Assembly (NCBI RefSeq): GCF_017874355.1
Contig: NZ_JAGGLI010000015.1
Coordinates: 1 to 59,632, forward strand
Length of the DNA stretch: 59,632 bases
Source of the DNA: Acetoanaerobium pronyense
GTDB lineage: Bacteria; Bacillota; Clostridia; Peptostreptococcales; Filifactoraceae
Direction: 5' to 3'
Below the pieces are notes generated by a model. The model worked only from the letters and a program-made list of their open reading frames with translations, had not been told where the DNA came from and did not search any database. This document shows, piece after piece, positions 18,093-28,702 of this stretch; the stretch's first letter is position 1, and every line of letters starts with the position of its first letter. A program made the position numbers and the translations under genes.

Positions 18093-18554
18093 TTATTCCT
18101 TTAAAGCCTCTATAACCTGTTTTTCATGCCCTGCGACCTTTACTTTTTCAAATATCTTCTTAATAATCCCTTCTTCATCGATTATAAATGTAGTTCGTTC
18201 TATTCCCATATATTTCTTTCCGTACATGGACTTTTCCTTTATCACACCATAAGCATTACATATCTTCTCATCTTCATCGCTTAAAAGTTCAAAAGGCAGT
18301 TCGTATTTTTCTTTAAAGTTCTTTTGTTTTTTTATAGAGTCTTTACTTACCCCTATTATTTTAGCTCCCAAAGAACTTATCTCTCCTTCAGCATCCCTAA
18401 AGGCAGTAACTTCGTTTGCTCAGCCAGATGTATTGGCTTTGGGATAGAAAAACAGTACTAACTTACTTCCTCTAAAATCTTCTAATTTCACTTCTCTTTC
18501 CTGTGTGTCAAATAATTTAAAATCAGGAGCTTTTTTGCCCACTTCTATAGACAT
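18093..18554 (-). CDS. Selenocysteine-containing peroxiredoxin (Bcp/PrxQ type)
   Basis: Read through the in-frame TGA at 18420-18422 (codon 45), this is a complete 153-aa thiol peroxidase of the AhpC/TSA Bcp class. It runs MSIEVGKKAPDFKL to the C-terminal ALKE. The TGA sits exactly at the peroxidatic cysteine position: FFYPKANTSG-U-ANEVTAF compared with the usual FYPKDNTPGCTTEAC. Homology continues in the same frame on both sides, so this is selenocysteine, not a frameshift or pseudogene. The usual Bcp resolving Cys five residues later is missing (Thr). Such Sec peroxiredoxins are known in amino-acid-fermenting clostridia. AGGTGATG precedes the ATG. Confidence 0.9.
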
Positions 18555-18726
18555 TTCATCACCTCAGTATTCAAAAATTTAATAACTACTTATGGTTTTT
18601 ACCCTATTATTCTTGAAACTAAGCACACCTATACTTTCCTTATGTTAGAGTTGTTTTCTTAAATTTTATGATATAATTAAATAAATTTATATAAGACTAC
18701 GGCAAAAGCAGAATCGGAGGAAGACT

Positions 18727-19590
18727 ATGAGCGTAAAGATAATCACAGACAGTACAAGTTATATAGGAGAAAATATTCTAAAAGAACTAGATATCTCCCT
18801 TGTTTCTCTATCTGTGGAGTTTGACGGGGAGGTATTTAAAGAGACTGAGATTACAAATGAACATTTTTATAAGCTTATGAGTGAAAAGGGGATTCCAAAA
18901 TCCTCTCAACCAGCTATAGATGATATTCAAACCTCAATGGAAAATATAGTGAAAAATGGGGATGATGCTCTTTGTGTATTTCTATCCTCAAAGATGAGTG
19001 GTACATTTAGCACTGCACATATGGCAAAAGATATGGTTCTTGAAAAATATCCAAATGCCAATATAGATATTATAGATTCTAAGTCAAACTGTATGGAGCT
19101 TGGGTTTAAGGCTTTAATAGGTGCGGCGGCTTCTATTGAAGGAAAGACTATTGCCCAGATATCAAAAATAGTTTTAGATAATATAAAAAGAAGCAGATTT
19201 TTATTTATTCCTCATAACCTTGTTTACCTTGAAAAAGGTGGGCGTATAGGAAAAGCTAATGCAATGCTTGGAAACCTGCTAAAAATCATTCCTATCCTTA
19301 CTGTAGAAGATGGGGTAACTAGTATCTTTAAAAAAGTAAGAACTAAAAAAAGAGCTATCTCATCTATCATAGACAAGGTAGTGGAGGATATGAAAAATTT
19401 TGGAGGTCTTGGGGATATAGTGGTTCATCATATCAACTGTACTGATGAGGCTAAGGCTGTGGCTAATCAAATAAAGGATATCCTTGGAATAGAAAATGTA
19501 AAGATTCACGATATTGGCCCTGTAATCGGCCTTCATGTGGGTCCTGGGGCTATCGGGATTGCATACTATACAAATGAAGATATGAGATAA
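18727..19590 (+). CDS. DegV family fatty-acid-binding protein
   Basis: This 287-aa two-domain protein starts VKIITDSTSYIGENIL and has SSKMSGTFSTAHMAK near 91-105, both signatures of the DegV family. DegV proteins bind a fatty acid, and some (FakB) present it to the kinase FakA for incorporation into phospholipid. No fakA is visible here. CGGAGG lies just upstream of the ATG. A TATAAT precedes the gene, but with a poorly spaced -35. Confidence 0.93.
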   Translation: MSVKIITDSTSYIGENILKELDISLVSLSVEFDGEVFKETEITNEHFYKLMSEKGIPKSSQPAIDDIQTSMENIVKNGDDALCVFLSSKMSGTFSTAHMAKDMVLEKYPNANIDIIDSKSNCMELGFKALIGAAASIEGKTIAQISKIVLDNIKRSRFLFIPHNLVYLEKGGRIGKANAMLGNLLKIIPILTVEDGVTSIFKKVRTKKRAISSIIDKVVEDMKNFGGLGDIVVHHINCTDEAKAVANQIKDILGIENVKIHDIGPVIGLHVGPGAIGIAYYTNEDMR

Positions 19591-19617
19591 CTTATGAATT
19601 CCTAAATATAATTTCCC

Positions 19618-19660
19618 ATGAAAAAAACTCCGGTTTCAATCGAGTCCGGAGTTTTGATTT
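19618..19660. terminator. Bidirectional terminator between degV-type gene and yaaR
   Basis: AAAACTCCGG (19624-19633) pairs with CCGGAGTTTT (19646-19655), with an A-run on the left and T-rich sequence on the right. The two adjacent genes converge here. Confidence 0.88.
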
Positions 19661-19677
19661 TATATTTTATATACCTT

Positions 19678-20136
19678 TTACATCATAATATCTACAAGTA
19701 AACCTCTAATATCGTCAATCTTTTTTAGAACTCCCATATGGTCAATCTGACCTGATATAAACTCCCTTGTTAGAGTATCTAGCTCTCTATCCACTGTTTT
19801 TACGATAGAGTAGACTCTATGTCTTCCTCTTCTATCAAGAAAGTTTTGGTTCTCAAACTGATGGGCATTTTGGGTTGCAACTCCAAGGAACTCTTTTACA
19901 AGCTTCTTGTATTCAAGTATATCCTTCAGGTACATTTTTTCCCCAATTTTATCAGCTTGATCAGTAATCTTCCCAAAGATTTCTTCTAGCTCTTCTCTTA
20001 CATTTTCGGACTTTATCTTCTCAAACTTTTCCATAAAGGCTGTACGAGAGAGGTCTTTTACGTTTTTTTTAGTTTGGATATCCAGACTTGGACTCACTTG
20101 TATACCTTTTGGGCCTAAAGGATTAATTCCCTGCAT
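19678..20136 (-). CDS. YaaR family (DUF327) protein, sigma-28 controlled
   Basis: This 152-aa helical protein matches the YaaR/DUF327 family: FMEKFEKIKSENVREELEEIFGKI, a central YKKLVKEFL and the conserved RRGRHRVYSIVKTVDREL near 112-130. The family's molecular function is unknown. The start at 20136 has GGAGG 5 nt upstream; a longer frame from 20148 would put the ribosome binding site inside the coding region. A perfect sigma-28 promoter lies 55-80 nt upstream, which places it in the flagellar regulon. Confidence 0.85.
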   Translation of the reverse strand: MQGINPLGPKGIQVSPSLDIQTKKNVKDLSRTAFMEKFEKIKSENVREELEEIFGKITDQADKIGEKMYLKDILEYKKLVKEFLGVATQNAHQFENQNFLDRRGRHRVYSIVKTVDRELDTLTREFISGQIDHMGVLKKIDDIRGLLVDIMM

Positions 20137-20190
20137 GACTTCCTCCATATAAGAATTTAAGTAATTTTATAAGTTTATCTTCATATTCTT

Positions 20191-20217
20191 ATATCGGCAA
20201 TCTTTAGTAAAACTTTA
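20191..20217 (-). promoter_or_regulatory. Perfect sigma-28 promoter of yaaR
   Basis: TAAA (20214-20217), a 15-nt spacer and GCCGATAT (20191-20198) on the minus strand match the SigD consensus throughout. The -35 overlaps the prfB stop codon. Confidence 0.9.
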
Positions 20218-21319
20218 TCCTTGATTTTTGATATGTTGAAGATATGCATTCATAAAAGGCATTAGGTTTCCATCCATAACAGACTGGATATTTCCTATCT
20301 CCTCATTTGTTCTATGGTCTTTGACCATGGTATAAGGCTGAAACACATACGACCTTATCTGACTTCCCCATGATATCTGAGAGTATTCTCCCTGGATATC
20401 TTCAATCTTGTCCTTATGCTCAAGCTCTTTTAGCTCTATTAGCTTTGCCATAAGCATCTTCATAGCAGTTTCTTTATTAGAATGCTGAGACCTCTGGTTC
20501 TGGCACTGCACTACTATTCCTGTTGGGAGATGAGTGATTCTGATTGCTGATTCAGTCTTATTTACATGCTGTCCTCCAGCGCCTGATGCTCTATAGGTAT
20601 CTATCTTCAAATCAGTAGGATTGATATCTATTTCTACACTATCGTCAAGTTCTGGAATTACATCGACAGAGGCAAAAGAGGTATGTCTTTTTCCTGATGT
20701 ATCAAAAGGTGATATTCTAACTATCCTGTGAACCCCTTTTTCTGACTTTAGGTATCCATAGGCATTGAATCCTTCAATCTTGAGGGTCACACTCTTAATC
20801 CCAGCTTCTGGGTCAGATATGAGATCTAGCTCAATCACCTTAAAACCCATATTTTCTGCAAACCTATCATACATTCTAAGGAGCATCTTTGCCCAGTCTT
20901 GAGCATCAAGACCTCCAGAACCTGCATGTATAGAAAGTATTGCGTTATTTATATCATATGGTCCATCAAGGAGAGTTGCTATCTTCATGTCTTCTATTTT
21001 TTTATAGACTTCTTCTATTTTAGATTTTAGCTCTTTTTCCATGCTCTGATCTTCTTGGGAAAGCTCAAAGAGGATTTCAACCTCTTCGAACTCATCCTCC
21101 ATGGACTTAAAGCTACCTATCTTGTCATCAAGAGCCTTGCTTTTCTGCATTACCCCTTGGGCTTTGTCTACATCGTCCCAAAAACCCTGCTCTGTCATTT
21201 CCTTGTCTATCTCTGACTTTGCTAAAAGAAGGCCATCTATGTCAAAGAGAAACCCTCAATTCTTTTATTGCCTCTCTCATCTGGTCTATTTTTTCTCTAT
21301 GCTCTTGGATATTCAGCAT
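20215..21319 (-). CDS. prfB: Peptide chain release factor 2, programmed +1 frameshift
   Basis: RF2 recognises UAA and UGA. The gene starts at ATG 21319 and reads 25 codons ([13 protein letters not shown]...RVSL) to an in-frame TGA at 21242-21244. It continues in the +1 frame (DIDGLLLAKSEIDKE, then MTEQGFWDD) for a total of about 367 aa. The slippery site is CTT-TGA-C, with the Shine-Dalgarno-like AGGG a few bases upstream, as in E. coli. The SPF anticodon motif (RISPFDTSGK) and the catalytic GGQ (ASGAGGQHVNKTESA) are present. The start overlaps the secA stop (TAATG), so it is coupled to secA. Confidence 0.96.
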
Positions 21320-24012
21320 TATACCAGATCCTTTCCGCAACATTTTTTGTACTTCTTTCCGCTTCCGCAAGGGCAAAGATCATTTCTTCCTACTACTTTA
21401 TTACTTTTATTCTGCTTCGGTTTTTCTTCTTCCTCACGAGAACCGCCTTTTTCCTGAAGCTTGTCCATGTTTATCATCTGTTTTCTCTCTATTGGCTGAG
21501 CCTCTATTCTTATTTGGAAACCAAACAGATACTGCACAGTCTCTTCTTGAATAGATGCAATCATCTCGTCAAACATGTCAAATCCTTCTATTTGGTAGGC
21601 TCTTACAGGGTCTTCCTGTCCTATAGCTCTAAGACCTATACCTTGTCTTAACTGATCCATAGCATCTATATGATCCATCCATTTGGAATCAACTATCTGA
21701 AGTAGGATGACTCTTTCAATCTCTCTCATTCTCTCAGAAGTAATCATTTCTTCTTTTTCTGCATATATCTTATTGGCTTCGTTAATAAGCTTTTCTTTTA
21801 AGTCCTCTTTTGTAAGGTCTTCTATATTTCCAAGCTCTATCGGCTCTTTTGGATGTATCAGCTTGTTTACTCTATCCATAAGAGCTTCTATATCCCATGA
21901 CTCTGGGTAGCTGCCTTCTGGAATATAAAAGCTAAGAATTCTATCCATAGCCTTGTCAAGCATGTCCATAATCTCAGATTTCATGTCCTCACCTTCAAGG
22001 ACATTTCTTCTTTCTTTGTACATTATCTCTCTTTGCTTGTTCATTACGTCGTCATATTGAAGTACGTGCTTTCTGATGGAGAAGTTCTTGCCCTCTACCT
22101 TCTTTTGAGCACCTTCAATTGATTTTGAAAGCATCTTGTGCTCTATTGGCACATCGTCTTCCATGCCAAGCTTATCTATCATACCTATGATTCTCTCACT
22201 ACCAAATAGTCTCATAAGCTCATCTTCAAGAGATATAAAGAATCTAGTAACCCCAGGGTCCCCTTGTCTTCCGGCACGACCTCTAAGCTGATTGTCTATA
22301 CGTCTTGACTCATGTCTTTCAGTACCTATGATGCAAAGACCTCCAACTTCTCTTACCTTTTTCTGTTCATCCTTTAGCTCAAGCTTTTTCTCTTCATGTA
22401 TTTTGTGATAAAGCTCTCTTGCTTTTAGTATTTCTTCATCATCTACAGGCCCGAATCCGCTGGCTATAGATATAGTATGGTCTTCATAGCCCAGCTTTTT
22501 CATCTCTTTATTTGTAAGAAACTCTGGATTTCCTCCTAGGATTATATCTGTACCTCTACCTGCCATATTAGTAGCTATAGTTACAGACTCATATCTACCA
22601 GCCTGAGCAACTATTTCTGCCTCTTTTTCATGGTTCTTGGCGTTAAGTACTTCATGCTTTACACCTTTTTTCTTTAGCATCTCAGAAAGAAGTTCTGATC
22701 TTTCTATTGAGATAGTACCCACAAGGACAGGCTGACCAGTTTTATGTCTTTCAACTATTTCTTCAACTGCGGCCATGTATTTAGCAACTTCATTTTTATA
22801 TACAGCATCGTCCATATCTTTTCTTACTATAGGTTTGTTAGTAGGTATTTGGACAACATCCATTCTGTATATAGAGCGGAACTCCTCTTCCTCAGTCTTA
22901 GCTGTACCTGTCATACCGCAAAGCTTCTTGTACATTCTAAAGTAGTTCTGAAAAGTTATAGTTGCAAGGGTCTTTGATTCTCTTTGTACCTCAAGCCCTT
23001 CTTTTGCTTCTATAGCCTGATGAAGTCCTTCTGAGTATCTACGTCCAAACATTAGTCTTCCTGTAAACTCATCAACTATTACTATTTCTCCATCTTTAAC
23101 TACATAGTCGACATCTCTTTTCATCATGGCATGAGCTCTTAGAGCCTGATTAACATGATGGTATGTCTCCATATTTGAAACGTCAGTTATGTTTTCAACT
23201 CCAAAGAATTTTTCAGCCTTTTCTACCCCTTCTTCTGTAAGAGAAGCTGAGTTTCCTTTTTCATCTATGGTGTAGTCTACTTCTTTTTTAATAGTTCTTA
23301 TAAAGGTATCCGCCATTGTGTAAAGGGCAGTAGATTTGTCCCCTTGTCCAGAAATTATAAGTGGTGTTCTCGCCTCATCCACAAGGATGGAGTCAACCTC
23401 ATCCACTATAGCAAAGTTCAGTGGTCTTTGAACCATCTGGCTCTTGTAAATAACCATATTGTCTCTAAGATAATCAAATCCAAACTCGTTGTTTGTTCCA
23501 TATGTTATATCCGCATTATATGCAGCTCTTCTTTGATCTTGATTTATGCCATGAAGTATCACTCCCGTAGTAAGTCCTAGGAAGTTGTATAGTTTTCCCA
23601 TCCACTCCATATCTCTTTTTGCAAGGTAGTCATTCACTGTAACTACGTGAACTCCTTGTCCTGTAAGTGCGTTTAGGTATACAGGAAGAGTCGCCACAAG
23701 CGTCTTTCCTTCACCTGTTCTCATCTCTGCTATTCTTCCTTGGTGAAGCACCATCCCACCCATAAGCTGGACATCATAGTGTCTCATTCCGAGCACTCTG
23801 TTTGATGCCTCTCTTGTAACTGCAAAAGCTTCAGGCAGTATATCATCAAGGGTCTCACCTTTTGCAAGCCTTGATTTAAATTCCTGAGTCTTTCCTGCAA
23901 GTTCGCTATCAGAAAGCTTTGATATTTTGTCTTCAAATGAATTTATAGTGTTAACAGTATTCTGTAGCTTCGATATTTCTCTCTTAGCGAGAAAGTTTTC
24001 TAAGAATCCCAA
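21319..24012 (-). CDS. secA: Preprotein translocase ATPase SecA
   Basis: SecA is the motor that pushes unfolded secretory proteins through SecYEG. The 897-aa protein has Walker [10 protein letters not shown] (GEGKT at 100-104), the [11 protein letters not shown] motif and the preprotein cross-linking domain. It continues with the [10 protein letters not shown] helicase motif and RGRAGRQGD, and ends in a zinc-binding tail [13 protein letters not shown]. Length is normal. The start codon is TTG with GAGG upstream. It is cotranscribed with prfB. Confidence 0.97.
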   Translation of the reverse strand: MGFLENFLAKREISKLQNTVNTINSFEDKISKLSDSELAGKTQEFKSRLAKGETLDDILPEAFAVTREASNRVLGMRHYDVQLMGGMVLHQGRIAEMRTGEGKTLVATLPVYLNALTGQGVHVVTVNDYLAKRDMEWMGKLYNFLGLTTGVILHGINQDQRRAAYNADITYGTNNEFGFDYLRDNMVIYKSQMVQRPLNFAIVDEVDSILVDEARTPLIISGQGDKSTALYTMADTFIRTIKKEVDYTIDEKGNSASLTEEGVEKAEKFFGVENITDVSNMETYHHVNQALRAHAMMKRDVDYVVKDGEIVIVDEFTGRLMFGRRYSEGLHQAIEAKEGLEVQRESKTLATITFQNYFRMYKKLCGMTGTAKTEEEEFRSIYRMDVVQIPTNKPIVRKDMDDAVYKNEVAKYMAAVEEIVERHKTGQPVLVGTISIERSELLSEMLKKKGVKHEVLNAKNHEKEAEIVAQAGRYESVTIATNMAGRGTDIILGGNPEFLTNKEMKKLGYEDHTISIASGFGPVDDEEILKARELYHKIHEEKKLELKDEQKKVREVGGLCIIGTERHESRRIDNQLRGRAGRQGDPGVTRFFISLEDELMRLFGSERIIGMIDKLGMEDDVPIEHKMLSKSIEGAQKKVEGKNFSIRKHVLQYDDVMNKQREIMYKERRNVLEGEDMKSEIMDMLDKAMDRILSFYIPEGSYPESWDIEALMDRVNKLIHPKEPIELGNIEDLTKEDLKEKLINEANKIYAEKEEMITSERMREIERVILLQIVDSKWMDHIDAMDQLRQGIGLRAIGQEDPVRAYQIEGFDMFDEMIASIQEETVQYLFGFQIRIEAQPIERKQMINMDKLQEKGGSREEEEKPKQNKSNKVVGRNDLCPCGSGKKYKKCCGKDLV

Positions 24013-24217
24013 TTTAATACCTCATTTCTTATTCTTTTTTCAATCATACCCTCTATTTTACCATAATTATGTATTTTTTTGCATTAATTAAGGTATCCAA
24101 AATCCATAATTAACTAATTTGTAATATATGGAAAAAGTTAGTGAAACCCCTATAATCCTTAGATTTACAATGATTTTTAAATTTAATTTATTAATATTTA
24201 GAAGTTTATTTTAGCTC

Positions 24218-24264
24218 AAAAAAATTGGGGAAATGATAAAAATCTATCATATCCCCAATTTTTT
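24218..24264 (-). terminator. Terminator of the hibernation factor gene
   Basis: AAAAAATTGGGGA (about 24218-24231) pairs with TCCCCAATTTTTT (24252-24264), giving a hairpin plus T-run on the minus strand. There is an additional inner ATGATA/TATCAT stem. Confidence 0.85.
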
Positions 24265-24286
24265 ATATTAACATGAAGTTTTAATT

Positions 24287-24823
24287 TTAAAATTCATCGG
24301 CTTCAAGTATACCGTAGTTTCCATCTTTTCTTTTATATAAAACAGCTACATCTTCAGTCTCAGAGTGAGTAAATACGAAAAAGTTGTGTCCCAGCATCTC
24401 CATCTGAAGTATCGCCTCTTCTTCTGACATTGGCTTGAATCCAAATTTCTTTCTTTTTACTATCTTTCCATTTTCGTTTTCTTCTTCAGAAAGTCTTATA
24501 TAGGATTCTACATTTTCAAATCTTATGGTTTCATGTCCTTTGTCCATAAGCTTGGTTTTGTGCTTTCTAATTTGTCTTCCAATCTTATCAACAACCATAT
24601 CTGTAGCATTATATAAATCTGTATCTGTAGCCTCTGCTCTCATTACAGTGTTTCCTACAGGAATAGTCACCTCAATCTTGTGGAGATTTCTAACCACACT
24701 CGCAGTCACTCTTGCTATTGCCTCATCGCTAAAGTACTTATCCAATCTTGAGAGTTTGGTGTCGACCGAAGTCCTCATTGCATCTGTTACGTCAATTTGT
24801 TTTCCGCTTAGGATAACTCTCAT
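24287..24823 (-). CDS. hpf: Ribosome hibernation-promoting factor, long form
   Basis: Long HPF dimerises 70S ribosomes into 100S particles in stationary phase. The 178-aa product has the N-terminal ribosome-binding domain (about 1-100: MRVILSGKQIDVTDAMR, HKIEVTIPVGN). The C-terminal dimerisation domain (about 120-178) has the conserved KRKKFGFKPMSEEEAILQME and GHNFFVF. The start at 24823 is used because GGGAGAGG lies just upstream; the frame opens earlier at a TTG (24841) with no signal. It is also called RaiA/YfiA. Confidence 0.96.
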   Translation of the reverse strand: MRVILSGKQIDVTDAMRTSVDTKLSRLDKYFSDEAIARVTASVVRNLHKIEVTIPVGNTVMRAEATDTDLYNATDMVVDKIGRQIRKHKTKLMDKGHETIRFENVESYIRLSEEENENGKIVKRKKFGFKPMSEEEAILQMEMLGHNFFVFTHSETEDVAVLYKRKDGNYGILEADEF

Positions 24824-24926
24824 AAAAGCCTCTCCCTTCAATTGCTTGTTCTAACTAGCAATGCCATATCTATAATAAGTTGGAGTATTTTGCTAGTTAC
24901 ATACTATTTACCACAAAATGAAGGAC

Positions 24927-25535
24927 TTAAAACTTATTTTTCACTTTTTTAAGTCTAAAAAAATCTTCCCTCTCTTTTTCTTCCAAAACCTCCTGTATTC
25001 TCTTTACATCTTCTTCATATTTTGGAATCATAATCTTGTCTAAGGCATTCGTCCTTTTTACGGTTTTTTTAATTTCCATTGCAATCTTGTATACGCTATT
25101 TTCTATTTCTGCTAGTTCATATACAAGGTATTTTATTTTATTAAAGTCCTCAACTGCAATATCCATAGCAGGATTCGTCCTATAAAAGCTATATGAAGGA
25201 CTTTTACCCTTTTCTTCATAATCTGTCATAGGCACTTCAAGTCCCATGACACTTCTATGAAGTATATCCACATCTTCATCAATAGGGATAGACATGGCAA
25301 TCTCTTGGACATTTTCTATTCCTATGGTCATATTAACCACCTGAAGAGCGTTATATCCTTTTTTGAAATACTCTCCTATCTTACTTTGAATTTCCTTGGC
25401 CTGTTCTGTGAGCTTCATCATCTCTTTTATAAGAACAGTGCGTTTTTTATCAAGTAGATAATACCCTTTTCTTGAAAACTCAAGGGCTTCCTTTGACTTG
25501 ATTAGATTTGCTCTAGTTGGAGTAAGGTCCTGCAT
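24927..25535 (-). CDS. ntpD: A/V-type ATPase subunit D
   Basis: Subunit D is the long coiled-coil central stalk (rotor axle) of the V1/A1 sector. The 202-aa product starts DLTPTRANLIKSKEAL, the family signature, and is helical at both ends with a short globular middle. It is the last gene of the ATPase operon; GGGAG in the end of subunit B serves as ribosome binding site. Confidence 0.95.
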   Translation of the reverse strand: MQDLTPTRANLIKSKEALEFSRKGYYLLDKKRTVLIKEMMKLTEQAKEIQSKIGEYFKKGYNALQVVNMTIGIENVQEIAMSIPIDEDVDILHRSVMGLEVPMTDYEEKGKSPSYSFYRTNPAMDIAVEDFNKIKYLVYELAEIENSVYKIAMEIKKTVKRTNALDKIMIPKYEEDVKRIQEVLEEKEREDFFRLKKVKNKF

Positions 25536-25541
25536 GACTCA

Positions 25542-26915
25542 TCAGCTCCCATAATATTTATCTAAAAACTCTGGGGATATTCTCTCTAGTTCATCCTTTG
25601 GAAGTATCTTTAATATCTCCCAACCTATATTTAGTGTATCCTCTATAGACCTTTGTTCATCTTGTCCTTGACCTAAAAATCTTTTTTCAAATGCCCTTCC
25701 AAACTCCATAAAGCTCTGGTCTGTTTCAGAAAGGTCTTCCTCTCCTATAATCTGGGCAAGACTTCTTACCTCCTGAACCCTTGAATAGGATGAAAAAAGC
25801 TGAGATGCGACTTCGTCATGGTCCTCTCTTGTAAATCCATCTCCTATACCATCCTTCATCAGTCTAGAAAGGGATGGCAGGATATTCACAGGAGGATAAA
25901 TATTCTTTTGGTGAAGCTCTCTTGAGAGCACTATCTGACCCTCTGTGATATATCCAGAAAGATCTGGCATCGGATGGGTGATATCATCATTTGGCATAGT
26001 GAGTATTGGAAGGAGGGTTACAGACCCTTCTCTGTTTTTCATCATTCCTGCTCTTTCATAAAGCTGAGCAAGGTCACTATATAGATATCCAGGGTAACCC
26101 TTTCTGCTCGGTATTTCCTCCCTTGCAGATGATATTTCACGAAGAGCCTCCCCATAGCTAGTCATGTCAGTCATTATAACAAGGATATGCATTCCCTCTT
26201 CATATGCAAGATACTCGGCTGCTGTAAGTGCACACCTTGGAGTAGTGATTCTTTCAACCACAGGCTCATCCGCTATGTTAATATACATTACTACTTTTTC
26301 AAGAACCCCAGATGACTCAAAGCTTCTTCTAAAAAAGTCTGCATCATCATGCTTCACTCCCATGGCAGCAAAAACTATTGCAAAATTATCTTCCTCACCT
26401 TTTATCCTTGCCTGCCTTACTATTTGAGCAGCAAGCTCGTTGTGAGGTAGTCCATTTCCTGAAAATATTGGGAGCTTTTGTCCCCTTATAAGTGTCATGA
26501 GGCTATCTATTGCAGATATTCCAGTTTCTAGATAATTTCTAGGATATCTTCTGGATACAGGATTCATAGGTCTGCCATTTACATTGTATTTGTTTCTGCT
26601 ATATACTGGAGGTCCTCCGTCTATAGGAAGTCCCATTCCATTAAAGGTTCTTCCAAGTATATCTTTTGATAGTGGGATTTCAAGTGGCTTTCCTGTAAAT
26701 CTTACCGATGAGTTAATTGTTGATATTCCCTGAGTTCCTTGAAATACCTGAGCAATCACCTTATCCTCATCTACAAGAACTACCTTGCCTCTTCTTTTTT
26801 GACCACCTTCGACCATTATCTCTATTATCTCTCCATATGCCACATCTTCTGCTCCAGAAAGTGCAATAAGGGAGCCAGATACAGAGTCTAGTCTTAGATA
26901 TTCTTTTGTATTCAA
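25542..26915 (-). CDS. ntpB: A/V-type ATPase non-catalytic subunit B
   Basis: This 457-aa protein of the alpha/beta ATPase fold lacks the GxxxxGKT P-loop, having [15 protein letters not shown] near 155-170 instead. That is diagnostic of subunit [27 protein letters not shown] is intact. It starts with TTG, overlapping the stop of subunit A (ATTGA), with GGGAGGG upstream. Confidence 0.96.
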   Translation of the reverse strand: MNTKEYLRLDSVSGSLIALSGAEDVAYGEIIEIMVEGGQKRRGKVVLVDEDKVIAQVFQGTQGISTINSSVRFTGKPLEIPLSKDILGRTFNGMGLPIDGGPPVYSRNKYNVNGRPMNPVSRRYPRNYLETGISAIDSLMTLIRGQKLPIFSGNGLPHNELAAQIVRQARIKGEEDNFAIVFAAMGVKHDDADFFRRSFESSGVLEKVVMYINIADEPVVERITTPRCALTAAEYLAYEEGMHILVIMTDMTSYGEALREISSAREEIPSRKGYPGYLYSDLAQLYERAGMMKNREGSVTLLPILTMPNDDITHPMPDLSGYITEGQIVLSRELHQKNIYPPVNILPSLSRLMKDGIGDGFTREDHDEVASQLFSSYSRVQEVRSLAQIIGEEDLSETDQSFMEFGRAFEKRFLGQGQDEQRSIEDTLNIGWEILKILPKDELERISPEFLDKYYGS

Positions 26916-28702
26916 TTAACTCCCTCCCTTTTCATATCATAACGCTGCTTTAAGGAGCTGTAATATGAATCTATCTTCGCATATAAATCGTCTATCTTAG
27001 AAAGATCATCATTTGGAACAGTATATTTCATCTTGATTACCTCTTCAAATATATCAGAACTTCTAACCTCAGAAAGGGGAAGTCCTAATTTTACAGCTTC
27101 ATGCGCCTTCATATAAAGATGATGAATCACCTTTAACATCTCATACTGCTTGTTGATAGGAACAAAAGTGTCCTCTTTGTGATTTGCATTTTGCTGGAGA
27201 AATCCTCTTTTTATGACCCTAGATATCTCAAGAATTATCCTTTGCTCATCTGGAAGTACATCCTCACCTACAAGCTGGATTATGGAGTTTAGCTTTTCCT
27301 CTTCATGGAGTATATAAAGCATCTCTTCCCTTAGCTCTAGTACGTCTTCGCTTACATTTTCATAATACCAGTGCTTAAGCTGCTTTACATAACCACTATA
27401 ACTATTTAGATAGCTCACTGCTGGGTAATGTCTGGCATATGCAAGCTTTCTGTCAAGGGCTAAAAAAGCATTTGCAAATCTCTTGCTATTTTCCGTCACA
27501 GGCTCCGAAAAATCTCCACCTGGGGGCGAGACTGCTCCTATTATAGTAACTGAGCCTTCTCTTTCAGAAAGTGTCTTTACATATCCTGCCCTTTCATAAA
27601 ACTGAGCAAGTCTTGAAGGAAGATAGGCTGGATAACCTTCCTCTGCCGGCATCTCTTCAAGTCTTCCAGATATCTCTCTGAGAGCTTCTGCCCACCTTGA
27701 TGTAGAGTCTGCCATTATAGCTACGTGGTATCCCATATCTCTATAGTACTCAGCCATTGTGATTCCTGTGTATACACTGGCTTCCCTTGCAGCAACTGGC
27801 ATATTAGAGGTATTTGCAATTAGTATTGTTCGCTCCATTAGAGGTCTTTGGCTTCTTGGGTCGATTAGCTTGGGAAAATCTTCAAGGACCTCAGTGATTT
27901 CATTTCCCCTCTCTCCGCAGCCTATATATATGATGATATCTGCATCAGACCACTTGGCAAGCTGATGCTGAGTCATAGTCTTGCCAGTACCAAATCCTCC
28001 GGGAAGAGCAGCAGTACCTCCCTTTGCTATAGGAAAAAATATATCAAGGACTCTTTGGCCTGTGATTAAAAGCCTGTCTATAGCCATCCTTTCTCTAACA
28101 GGTCTAGGTTCTCTAACTGGCCATACCTGATATAGCTTTAGGTTATAGTCCTCTCCAAAAGTATCAATTATTGCAACAACATCTTCAAGCCTATAGTTGC
28201 CTGACTCCTTTGCTATCTTGATTTTTCCTGATATTCCCTTTGGCACCATAAGCCTATGGACTATCAAGTTAGTCTCCTGTATTTCAGCATAAAACTGACC
28301 TTCTTCTACATAATCTCCTTCTTTGATAAGTATCTTTACTTCCCAAAGCTTTTCTCTATCAAGAGACATCAGTCCTATTCCTTCTCCTATAAAATCTCCA
28401 GAAATCTTCTTGATATCCTCAAGGGGCCTTTGTATACCATCAAACACGTTTCCTATCATTCCTGGTCCAAGTGTAAGAGAAAGAGGAGAACCTGTAGATA
28501 TTATTTCTTCTGAAATCTTCAGTCCTTCTGTTTCTTCATATACCTGAATAGTTGCCATATCCTTTTCAAGAGAAATCACCTCTGCAAGTAGCTTTTTCTT
28601 TCCTACCATGACCATTTCCCTTGCCTTAAAGCCTTCCATAGATGAACCTTTTACAACAGGGCCATTAATGGACACCGTAACGCCCTTAAGCTTTTTCTCC
28701 AT
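26912..28702 (-). CDS. ntpA: A/V-type ATPase catalytic subunit A
   Basis: This is the catalytic subunit, 596 aa. The P-loop GGFGTGKT lies near 236, preceded by the non-homologous insert region (about 110-190) typical of A/V catalytic subunits. [38 protein letters not shown] and [11 protein letters not shown] are present. It overlaps subunit E by TAATG. It either hydrolyses ATP to pump H+ or Na+, or runs in reverse. Confidence 0.97.
   Translation of the reverse strand: MEKKLKGVTVSINGPVVKGSSMEGFKAREMVMVGKKKLLAEVISLEKDMATIQVYEETEGLKISEEIISTGSPLSLTLGPGMIGNVFDGIQRPLEDIKKISGDFIGEGIGLMSLDREKLWEVKILIKEGDYVEEGQFYAEIQETNLIVHRLMVPKGISGKIKIAKESGNYRLEDVVAIIDTFGEDYNLKLYQVWPVREPRPVRERMAIDRLLITGQRVLDIFFPIAKGGTAALPGGFGTGKTMTQHQLAKWSDADIIIYIGCGERGNEITEVLEDFPKLIDPRSQRPLMERTILIANTSNMPVAAREASVYTGITMAEYYRDMGYHVAIMADSTSRWAEALREISGRLEEMPAEEGYPAYLPSRLAQFYERAGYVKTLSEREGSVTIIGAVSPPGGDFSEPVTENSKRFANAFLALDRKLAYARHYPAVSYLNSYSGYVKQLKHWYYENVSEDVLELREEMLYILHEEEKLNSIIQLVGEDVLPDEQRIILEISRVIKRGFLQQNANHKEDTFVPINKQYEMLKVIHHLYMKAHEAVKLGLPLSEVRSSDIFEEVIKMKYTVPNDDLSKIDDLYAKIDSYYSSLKQRYDMKREGVN

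Noticed and set aside
18093-18371. Peroxiredoxin as a truncated 92-aa gene or frameshifted pseudogene
   Set aside because: Reading through the single TGA gives a full-length protein with TGA at the catalytic Cys position and no other defect.
21101-21651. Several plus-strand frames of 110-127 aa over prfB and secA
   Set aside because: They are antisense shadows of strongly conserved genes, without ribosome binding sites or recognisable products.
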